From CALSMU01 sp965230225 (GTDB lineage Bacteria; Bacteroidota; Bacteroidia; Flavobacteriales_D; Parvicellaceae), in NCBI GenBank assembly GCA_965230225.1, contig CBDDKM010000010.1, forward strand, positions 1,054,001-1,118,000: a stretch of 64,000 nt of DNA, given 5' to 3'. Numbering within the stretch: the first letter of the stretch is position 1; each line of letters opens with the position of its first letter. The translations under genes and the position numbers were made by a program. Positions 43,339 to 51,640 of this stretch are shown here, piece after piece. The notes beneath the pieces were generated by a model that had not been told where the DNA came from, did not search any database, and saw only the letters and a list, made by a program, of their open reading frames with translations.

Positions 43339-46292
43339 ATGAAACTTTGTTTAGCATTGATATTAATTACACTAGGTACATTATCTAGTTATGGCCAGGA
43401 AATATTCCGTCATAGTTACAATGTTAAACAAGGAGCTCCAAGTAACGAGTATTATGGAGTAAAGGAGGATAAAAATGGTTACTTATGGTTTGTTTCAGAC
43501 AATGGAGTTACGAAATATAATGGTCTTAAATTTACCAATTATGATTTATCTAAAACCGAACTAGAGAATAGTATTATTGATATTTATCGATCTGAAGAAG
43601 GAATTATTTGGTTTATATCGTACAACGGATTATTGGCCTATACTGAAGGTGATTCTATTGTTCCATTTGAGAGAAATAAAGAGCTAAAAAAGCTTCTAAC
43701 TAATAAAAACATTCTCTCAAGTTTTAACATTTCATCTTCCGGTAATATCTATTATGGAATTCGAAATCATGGATTAATCACGATTACTAAGGACAGTTTG
43801 AGCCTCTCTGTTTCTGACGAAACATTTGAAAATGGAAATCAATACCACAGTAAATTACACATTGATAATATTGAAGGTGAATTATGTTTTCACTATGGTA
43901 CCTGTAAATCCAATCAAGACAGGTATAAAAAGGGTAGTTCCACGATATTACCACTTTATATTTATATAAATGGGGAAAAAATAAACCTACCCACTACAAC
44001 AATGGGAGGTTCCTTTTTCAACCATATTAAACTGTCTGAAGATAAATGGCTCTGTTCTTATCAGAGAGTTCTTTTTGAATTCGATCAAGGGAATTTCACC
44101 CCTCTACACACACTCGATCATGAGATACTTGATTTGTTGTATTTGGATAGTACACTGTACGTTGCATGTAATAATGGAGGAGGGATTAAGAAATATGATC
44201 CAAAGAATAATAAGGTTATTGCATCCTATCTCGAAGGATTAAGTATTAGTGGTATCACCTCAAATTTTGCTCATGAAATTTGGTGTACTTCTCTTGAAAA
44301 TGGGCTTTATCGATGCAGTAATATCAATGTAAATTCCCTGCTCCCAGAAAATACAATATCAGATAAGATAACAGATTTTACTGTTTGCAATGATTCCATA
44401 TTTGTGTTGTACTCCAGTGGTGAGGTTCAATCCATTCACAATAATATCACTAAACCTTACGCACAGGTAGAGTCAGATTTAAAAATGTTATGGATAGATA
44501 ATATTGATGGCCAATTATATACGGGTAATCACACCTTCAAAGGAGAAGCTTACTTGCTCAACAAAGCGAAGGTAACTCCAGTTTTTTTGAATAGAAAAAA
44601 CATTCAGTTAATGTAATCGCTAAAATTAAAAGCGATAGTATTAATTATTATTTACACCCTGGGAGAAGGGGGCATTTTAAGGTTCCAATTAACTATTTTG
44701 AGAAATTTTGTGAGGTAGTACCTCCTATTGCTATACATCGATACCATAATGTAAATGATAAGGTTCTTTTTACAGATGGAAATAGTGTCTATTTATTTAA
44801 TCAAACAGAACTAACAACAACACTTGTACATACCTTCTCGAAACAGATAGGAGACCTTAGCCTACTATCTAACGGCCAACATGTATTCGGATATAAAAAT
44901 TATGGATTAGAAATATGGAATGGATCTGACACCATAAAAATTAATGTCTCTAATGGCTTAATCAATGATCGAGTACTTCAAATTAAAGTAGAAGAAGATA
45001 CGATATGGTGCCTTAATCAAAATGGTATCAATAAAATTACCATCAATAATTACTCTCCTTTTACTTACCAAATTAGTTGTCTTTCTCCAGAAACTGGATT
45101 TATCAGTAATGAATCCAAAAGTTTTATACTAAGAGAAAACAACATCCTCATTCACGATAATAATCAAGTATATAAAGTCAATCGATCTGCTTTCTTTCAA
45201 CACAATCAAGAATTAAGGGTAAACTTAAATTACTTCTCGCATCAGGATTACTATTCTCCTTCCAACTCCAGATACATTATCCCATACAACGACAGAAATA
45301 TCAAGATAAAATATGAAGGTATTGATTATTCTATTAATTCAGATCTAACATATTACTATCGCTACCATGAGCAAGATCTCTGGGTAGAAACAGAAAACAA
45401 CGAACTTATTCTTCAATATCTTCCCGATGGAGAATATCACCTCCAAATTTATGCTCAAAGTGGGAGCAGGAGTTCGAAAACTATCGAATTTCAACTTACC
45501 ATTTTAAAACCCTGGTGGAAGCAAATTTGGTTTTTGGTGTTATCTATCATTTTATCAAGTTTCATTGTTGGAGTAGTGATATACTTTATAACTAGATCCA
45601 TTACCAAAAAACAATACAAAACTCATCTTCAAGAACAAGAAAAGATAAAACTTAAACTCAAAGCTTTAAAGGCTCAAATGAATCCACATTTCATGTTTAA
45701 TTCGCTGAATTCTATCCAATACTACATATTGGAAAATGATTCGAAATCTGCGGTGAAATACCTATCAAAATTTTCTAATCTAATTCGACTAATACTTGAG
45801 GAGTCTGATGTTGAACTGGGGCAGCTTAGAAATGAATTAAACATGCTTCAATTATATCTCGAACTAGAACAAGTTAGACTGGAAAACAAATTTGATTTTG
45901 AAATAACCATTTCTAAATCTATTAACATTGATCAAACTATGGTTCCAAGCTTATTAATTCAACCTATTGTAGAAAACTCTGTTTGGCATGGAATCACCAA
46001 TAAAAAGGAAAAAGGGTTCATTTCAGTAGATTTCATTATGGAAAAAGGAGTTCTAATATGCACCGTTACTGATAATGGAATAGGTAGAAAAAAAGCCAGT
46101 GAATACAAAAAAAGTACGCAGTTTAGAAAATCAATGGGAATGAGTATTTCCAGAGAAAGGCTTAATCTTCTCCATTCAAAAGTTCAGAAAGATGTTAAAA
46201 TAAACATCTTTGACCTTGAAGAAAACGGTATAGCTACTGGAACCAAGGTCGTTATAAAAATTCCAACAAATACACTCGAAAGGAAAAAGTAA
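43339..46292 (+). CDS. Propeller-sensor histidine kinase, LytS type (copy 3), broken by one frame change
   Basis: Read in frame 1 from ATG 43339 the protein has an anchor (CLALILITLGTLSSYG) and the propeller start FRHSYNVKQGAPSNEYYGVKED, but ends at TAA 44614-44616. Reading continues without a stop in the -1 frame from about 44601: DLWVETENN ... YLPDGEYHLQIYAQSG (Y_Y_Y-like), a membrane helix, then the kinase with His784 in MNPHFMFNSLN, ENSVWHGI and DNGIGR. The join gives 984 residues, close to its neighbours (985 and 993). The switch lies on A AAA AAC at 44595-44601, read AGA AAA AAC in frame. It is a sequence or natural A-run indel, or -1 frameshifting; otherwise intact. Confidence 0.85.
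44595..44636 (+). promoter_or_regulatory. Candidate -1 slippery site with downstream hairpin
   Basis: A AAA AAC (44595-44601) fits the X XXY YYZ heptamer in the reading frame of the first half of kinase copy 3, and a -1 slip there leads exactly into the open second half. The 0-frame stop is 12 nt downstream. A 6-bp hairpin (ATCGCT 44616-44621 with AGCGAT 44631-44636, 9-nt loop) follows 14 nt after the heptamer. That spacing is longer than the usual 5-9 nt, so the stimulator is doubtful. Confidence 0.4.
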
Positions 46293-46471
46293 CCAATATG
46301 TTAACATTTATTACCAATATTAATCACGTTATTTAGAATTAATATTTATTAATTAGTGTTTCATTAAAACATGAAACCTAACCATCGAATCTAAGTATAT
46401 ATAAGTTCCCGAATTAACTTGTTATGAACTCACCACCGTAATAAGGGGAGTTAATTTGAAGCAACCTATTG

Positions 46472-47206
46472 ATGAGAGCAATTATTATTGATGACGAAAA
46501 CAAAGCACGTGCTGTGCTAAAAAAAATGCTTACCCTTGTTAACGATGAAATCGAAATTGTGGGGGAAGCAAACTCCGTGGAAAACGGAGTCAAATTACTA
46601 AGAGATACTGAAGTTGATATTCTGTTTTTAGATGTAAGAATGGAAGATGGTACCGGCTTTGATTTGCTGAACTGCCTAAAGGAATTCAATGCTCATTTAA
46701 TCTTTACCACTGCTTATGATAAATATGCTGTTCAGGCCTTTAAATATGAAGCTATCGACTATTTATTAAAGCCAATAAACATCGAAGACCTTCAGGAAAC
46801 ACTAATGAGAATTGGTAAAATGGAGGCTAAGAAGCCTAATTTTGATTTTTTCGAGAGCATGGCAAGCGATATGAACGGTGCTACCATTAATAAACTGGCA
46901 TTTCCAACGGCTAAAGAAATGGAGTTTCATTCGCCAGAGGAAATAATGTATATTGAAGGGGAAGGTAGTTACTCCTACGTACATCTTAAAAATGGTCAAA
47001 AAATTATTACCACCAAGATCCTGAAGGAAATTGAAAGCCTTTTAAACCCTGAATACTTTTTTAGAATTCATAAATCTTTTACGGTTAACCTGAGAGAAGT
47101 ATCTAAGTTTTACAAAGAAGGATACATCGAAATGATCGATGGCAAGAAACTGGAAATTTCAAGAAGAAAGAAGAGTGATTTCGTTAATCGATTTATGAAA
47201 ATCTAA
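46472..47206 (+). CDS. LytTR-family response regulator
   Basis: From ATG 46472 the product is 244 residues. The receiver domain has the acidic pair in IIIDDENKA, phospho-acceptor Asp54 in LFLDVRMEDG, and the conserved Lys in DYLLKPIN. The C-terminal LytTR DNA-binding domain has EEIMYIEGEGSYSYVHLKNG and FFRIHKSFTVNLREV. It lies 180 bp after the third kinase; that gap is AT-rich and could hold a promoter, but I find no clear -33/-7 pair. It is the only regulator beside three matching kinases and probably their shared output. Its stop overlaps the convergent glycosyltransferase stop. Confidence 0.94.
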   Translation: MRAIIIDDENKARAVLKKMLTLVNDEIEIVGEANSVENGVKLLRDTEVDILFLDVRMEDGTGFDLLNCLKEFNAHLIFTTAYDKYAVQAFKYEAIDYLLKPINIEDLQETLMRIGKMEAKKPNFDFFESMASDMNGATINKLAFPTAKEMEFHSPEEIMYIEGEGSYSYVHLKNGQKIITTKILKEIESLLNPEYFFRIHKSFTVNLREVSKFYKEGYIEMIDGKKLEISRRKKSDFVNRFMKI

Positions 47207-48492
47207 TCCACCAAATTTTCTAAAACACCTACCAGATTGGTGGTTAGTGATTCTCTAGAGTATTTTTTTATTTCATCCGAAAGTAATGGTTGGCTAGTAT
47301 AGTTCCGAAGTTCTAGAATAGTTTGTTCCACTTTTTCCACATTGGTATAACTACAAACTTTACCGCTTTTGGTATCCTCCAAAATACCAGCCACATCTCC
47401 ATCTTCCGGCCCGATGCACAAAATGGGTCTACCTGATGCCATGTATTCAAATACCTTTCCTGTAACAATTCCTTTTGCATTTGGAGTATTATTTACCACC
47501 AACAATAAAATATGCGATCTCCTTTGCTCTTTTAAAACCTCGTCGTGTGGTAGGTATTCAATTTTTCTAACCAGATCAGAAAGCCCGTGTTCTTCAATTG
47601 ATTTCATCACCTTGAAGTCCACTTTACCAACTAATTTAATTTCCAGAGTGTTTTTTATATTCGGATCATTAGCAATGATGTTCTTTAAAGCCATCCACAA
47701 TACCTCTGGGTTTCGCGTACCGGTCATCGAACCAATATGAGCTATGGAAATTTTCTTGTCCATTTCTACCTCTTCTTGAAGCTCTGGCAGATCGTACCCA
47801 TTGGTTATTACCTCCACTCTTTTGGCTCCCAATTCCTCCAGTTCCTTTCCAAGAGTATTTCCCACGCTTAAAACAACATCTGCCGAGTTTAGCACCTTCC
47901 TTTCCAACTCATGGTGTTTTTTATCCGAACCTTTAGTCAGTTTTAGATCTTTATAAAAATCTATATTCGTCCATGGGTCTCTGAAATCTGCAATCCAGGG
48001 AATATCAAACTTTCTCTTTAATCCATGGGCTATCAGATGCATTGAATGAGGTGGACCTGTGGAAATAATAGCATCCACAGCATTATTCTTAAGATATTCT
48101 TTCAAGTATTTAATCGAAGGTTTTATCCAAAATTTACGGGCATCCGGGATAAAGAAGTTTCCACGAATCCAAACCGCTAAATTCTCCGTTTTTTTGGGTT
48201 TCTCTCTCTCCGATAAAAATCCGGTATTTATCTTCTCATCCTTTTTTTGCCCAACAAACTTTTTGTAGACAGAATAAGGCTCCCAGATAGGTCTTTTAAT
48301 CACCTCTGCTTCCTCCGGAATATCTTTCAATAAAGATTCATCAATGGAGGGCATTTCTCCATTTTCAGGAGTATATACCACTGGGGTCCATCCCATTTGT
48401 GGTAAATACTTACAGAACTTTAACCACCTTTGTACACCAGCACCTCCACTAGGTGGCCAATAATACGTGATGATCAAAACCTTCCTACGCAT
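47203..48492 (-). CDS. Family 4 glycosyltransferase
   Basis: The 429-residue product has a GT-B layout: N-terminal domain with ITYYWPPSGGAGVQRWLKF (glycine-rich acceptor-side loop), IISTGPPHSMHLI and WIADFRDPWT, and a C-terminal nucleotide-sugar domain with ITNGYDLPEL, IGSMTGTRNPEVLW and GKVFEYMASGRPILCIGPEDGD (the E-x-x-x-S-x-x-P motif). The product and acceptor are unknown. It starts inside the 3' end of the upstream YfhO-like gene (8-nt overlap), so the two are translationally coupled and probably act in the same cell-surface glycan process. Confidence 0.9.
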   Translation of the reverse strand: MRRKVLIITYYWPPSGGAGVQRWLKFCKYLPQMGWTPVVYTPENGEMPSIDESLLKDIPEEAEVIKRPIWEPYSVYKKFVGQKKDEKINTGFLSEREKPKKTENLAVWIRGNFFIPDARKFWIKPSIKYLKEYLKNNAVDAIISTGPPHSMHLIAHGLKRKFDIPWIADFRDPWTNIDFYKDLKLTKGSDKKHHELERKVLNSADVVLSVGNTLGKELEELGAKRVEVITNGYDLPELQEEVEMDKKISIAHIGSMTGTRNPEVLWMALKNIIANDPNIKNTLEIKLVGKVDFKVMKSIEEHGLSDLVRKIEYLPHDEVLKEQRRSHILLLVVNNTPNAKGIVTGKVFEYMASGRPILCIGPEDGDVAGILEDTKSGKVCSYTNVEKVEQTILELRNYTSQPLLSDEIKKYSRESLTTNLVGVLENLVD

Positions 48493-51331
48493 CCTTTTTC
48501 TTTACTAAAGAAAGGTACCCAAGCCCAATTACCAATAGAATTATTAGTGAAGATGAAATTAAGGCAAAAGTAGATAGCTTAGCAAAAGAAGCAAGTTCAT
48601 ATCTCAAGATAACCTCCTTAGCCCCTTCAGGTATTTTAACCCCTCTAAATGTATAATTTACACGGTTAATTTCTGTTTCTTTTCCATCAACATAAGCCTT
48701 CCATCCAAGTGGATAGTAGATTTCAGAGAAAACAGCATAGTGATCTCCTCCAGTAGCACCTTCAACTGAATAAATCAATTCATTTGCCTTATAATTTACC
48801 AGATCAATTTTTGCACCTTCGTTTCTCGTATAATCACCTGTAATGCCTGAGTTATGTTCATAATTCTCATCAGTAATGGCTTCACTAGAAACATCAATGT
48901 TATCCAAGGCTGCAAATTCTTCGTCGGGAGAATTATGAGCAGTAATCTTAGAAATAAACCAGGCATTTCCTAATGCTTCATTATTGATAAACCCAGGGGT
49001 GATCTTTTGATTTGCTTCAGAGAACGTAGAAGGATCATTCATATCCAAATACTGACCTTCTCCTCCAGGATTAAGCACAATGTACTTCGTATTTAGCATG
49101 TTCAAAATAGAAGCATCTTTTAAAGTACTTGGGTTACTTGCCAACTGCATTTGACGATTCATTTTTCTCTCAATGAAATCCTGATATCTCTGAATCTTGG
49201 CAGAGTGATACCCTCCCAATGATTTATGGTAATAGGAAATAGATGTTTCCTGAGAATATCCAGGGTTCAATAAGAATACACGATAATCAGTCATTTGTCC
49301 AAGTACTCCAAACTGTGTATTGAAGTTTTCTTTCAAGGTTAACTCCTCACCTTTCTCCTTTTTATTGGCAATTAATGCATTATTAATTTGAACTCCAATT
49401 TCAGGGTTGGCATTTACTTCATTTTGAAGAATAGCCGCATCTGCAAAAGTTGGTGAAAATGGAATTAATTTTTGCTCCTCTTCTACCCAAGCCTCATACT
49501 TAGTTTCCTTACCAGAATCATTGTTTAGGTAACGGGTTGCGACACCCCACAAATCCACTAACATCAAACATCCCAATGCCAAGGAGAAATAGGTGCTATT
49601 GAAATTTCCATATAGGAAAAAATACAACAATGCTCCTGCTAGAAGTAAAAATAGAAATGTTCTCAATGCATCCTTTTGTACTATTGATACACGATGTTCT
49701 CTTAATTGCTCTCTGGCAGTATCCATGTATGGTCTATATTGATTCGCCAATAGCCCAGCATATTCCTGCAAATTATTTTGATACTCCGCTGGCACATCTT
49801 GTGGATTCTTAGAAACCATTGCCAACATTTGTTGATTTAGATACTGAGGTTGGAAGATGGTTTTATCATCTTCCGATTCCAACTCTAAAAAGCTTCCAGG
49901 TGCTGCAGCAAACAACAGAGACACCAATAATAAAAATCCAGTTGTGCTAAAAAATACCACCTTGGAATTAAGTTCTTGTTTTAACCAAAAGAACTTAATT
50001 TTCTCCTTGTATTTATCTCTATTTGCGTATACATCTTTAAGCCATAAAATAGCAACCAAAGGAAATGCCAGCTCCACAATTACCAGGATAATTGTTACCG
50101 CTCTAAAATTCTTATACACCGGTACGTGATCCCAGAATAAATTAGTTAACCAACTTAGGTTTTTACCCCATGCCAACCCTATAGAAAGGATAGTCATAAT
50201 AAGAATTGGCCACTTCAACTTACCAGTCCAAAATACCATTGCCAATAAGAATAGTAAACATACTACTGCTCCAATGTACACTGGGCCTGATGTGGAAGCC
50301 TGATTACCAAAGTAATCCTTTATTAATGGCGATGTTCGGTTAGAATAAAATTGATAATTTACGTTAAGTATTTGCTTCAACTCATCATTGCCTGGATTCT
50401 CCATAATATCCTTATTGGCCAACACAGGGTTAGAAGGCCCACCGTTAATATTTGGAATAAGGAAACTCCAGGTTTCCGATTTACCATAACTCCACTGAAG
50501 CGCATAATCTTTCGACATCCCTTTTTCATCCTTCTTAGTGGTATCTATTGGAGTTAACTCACTTCCTCCTCTTTGGGTATAAGGTGAATACTCATAGGTC
50601 CCATATAAGTTCGGAACATTCGTGGAAATAGCTAATGCTACACCAATGGCCAATAACCCTGTCCTAACTAAAAGTGATTTGCCTTCACCTCTTTGAACAA
50701 ATTTGATGGCTTCATATATGAATATGAAGAATAGTAATATGAAGAAATAATAGGTTACCTGTGGGTGATTCGCATTAATTTGAAGCGAAAGAAAAAGCGT
50801 TGTAAGAGCTATTCCCAATAAGTATCGTTTTCTGAAGGTGAGTAAAAATCCTCCAAGCGCCGGAGCCATATACCCTACAGCTACCGCTTTGGAATTATGC
50901 CCTGCTCCCATAATAATAAAGAAGTAAGAGGAAAATCCATATGCGAGAGCTCCCACCAGAGCAAGCCAGGGATCTACTTTTAAGCACATAAGTAGGATAT
51001 AAAATCCTACCATATACAGAAATAGGTAATTAACCGGATGTGGAAGACCTAAAAATATTCCCTTCTGAATTTTAGCCACCAAATTAGAATCGTAAACTAC
51101 CGAAATCTGAGTGGCAGGCATTCCTCCAAACATAGAATTGGTCCATAGAGGCTCCTCACCATACTCAGCACGATGATTAAAAACTTCCTTAGACATCCCT
51201 TTATGCATGTCAATATCATGACTCGACACCCTGTACCCTTGCAATGCTGGATACATGTATATCATAGCCACAATTAAGAAAACACTTACTGCAACCGCGT
51301 GAGGTAATATTTTTTTCCAATCTAATTTCAT
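48485..51331 (-). CDS. YfhO-like polytopic membrane protein
   Basis: From ATG 51331 (MKLDWKKILPHAVAV; an upstream TTG is rejected) the product is 948 residues. It has about a dozen membrane segments (for example VAVSVFLIVAMIYMYPAL, LVGALAYGFSSYFFIIMGAG) with an extracytoplasmic C-terminal beta-rich region (YEHNSGITGDYTRNEGAKIDL, YYPLGWKAYVDG, FRGVKIPEG) and a last helix. This matches the YfhO family, linked in Gram-positive bacteria to lipoteichoic acid glycosylation and resembling GT-C enzymes. The substrate in Bacteroidota is unknown. It overlaps the glycosyltransferase gene and lies 27 bp after a DUF4834-like gene. Confidence 0.9.
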   Translation of the reverse strand: MKLDWKKILPHAVAVSVFLIVAMIYMYPALQGYRVSSHDIDMHKGMSKEVFNHRAEYGEEPLWTNSMFGGMPATQISVVYDSNLVAKIQKGIFLGLPHPVNYLFLYMVGFYILLMCLKVDPWLALVGALAYGFSSYFFIIMGAGHNSKAVAVGYMAPALGGFLLTFRKRYLLGIALTTLFLSLQINANHPQVTYYFFILLFFIFIYEAIKFVQRGEGKSLLVRTGLLAIGVALAISTNVPNLYGTYEYSPYTQRGGSELTPIDTTKKDEKGMSKDYALQWSYGKSETWSFLIPNINGGPSNPVLANKDIMENPGNDELKQILNVNYQFYSNRTSPLIKDYFGNQASTSGPVYIGAVVCLLFLLAMVFWTGKLKWPILIMTILSIGLAWGKNLSWLTNLFWDHVPVYKNFRAVTIILVIVELAFPLVAILWLKDVYANRDKYKEKIKFFWLKQELNSKVVFFSTTGFLLLVSLLFAAAPGSFLELESEDDKTIFQPQYLNQQMLAMVSKNPQDVPAEYQNNLQEYAGLLANQYRPYMDTAREQLREHRVSIVQKDALRTFLFLLLAGALLYFFLYGNFNSTYFSLALGCLMLVDLWGVATRYLNNDSGKETKYEAWVEEEQKLIPFSPTFADAAILQNEVNANPEIGVQINNALIANKKEKGEELTLKENFNTQFGVLGQMTDYRVFLLNPGYSQETSISYYHKSLGGYHSAKIQRYQDFIERKMNRQMQLASNPSTLKDASILNMLNTKYIVLNPGGEGQYLDMNDPSTFSEANQKITPGFINNEALGNAWFISKITAHNSPDEEFAALDNIDVSSEAITDENYEHNSGITGDYTRNEGAKIDLVNYKANELIYSVEGATGGDHYAVFSEIYYPLGWKAYVDGKETEINRVNYTFRGVKIPEGAKEVILRYELASFAKLSTFALISSSLIILLVIGLGYLSLVKKKDA

Positions 51332-51357
51332 GGTAATCAATTTATATCAATGGTGAA

Positions 51358-51591
51358 TTAATCTTTGATTTCCTCATAATCCACATACTCTTCGTTGTTT
51401 CTTCTCCTAATTTTCACCTTTTTCTCAGGACTTTTAGGAGCTTGGTTTGAAGCTTCAAACCGATTGTTCACCTTATTCAAAATCTTTTGACGAAGTAAAC
51501 CGTTAAAAATCAGGATAACAACAAGAATAATTAAAAGCACCTCGTATATACTTCCCATTCCTGCTGCAACTATTTCCCAATTTTGATTCAT
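51358..51591 (-). CDS. Small DUF4834-like membrane protein
   Basis: The 77-residue protein has one membrane segment (YEVLLIILVVILIFNGLL) and a basic-to-acidic tail ending NEEYVDYEEIKD. The C-terminal YVDYEEI is the hallmark of the DUF4834 proteins found only in Bacteroidota. The ATG at 51591 is directly beside the terminator that follows carB. It lies 27 bp upstream of the YfhO-like start, so the two probably share a transcript. Function unknown. Confidence 0.75.
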   Translation of the reverse strand: MNQNWEIVAAGMGSIYEVLLIILVVILIFNGLLRQKILNKVNNRFEASNQAPKSPEKKVKIRRRNNEEYVDYEEIKD

Positions 51592-51626
51592 AAAAAAATC
51601 CCTGCCTTCTTGCGAAAACAGGGATT
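51592..51626 (-). terminator. Intrinsic terminator of carB
   Basis: The stem AATCCCTG pairs with CAGGGATT around a 14-nt loop; on the minus strand it is followed by seven T (A-run 51592-51598). It lies 15 bp beyond the carB stop. Confidence 0.85.
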
Positions 51627-51640
51627 AAATTTAATAATTA

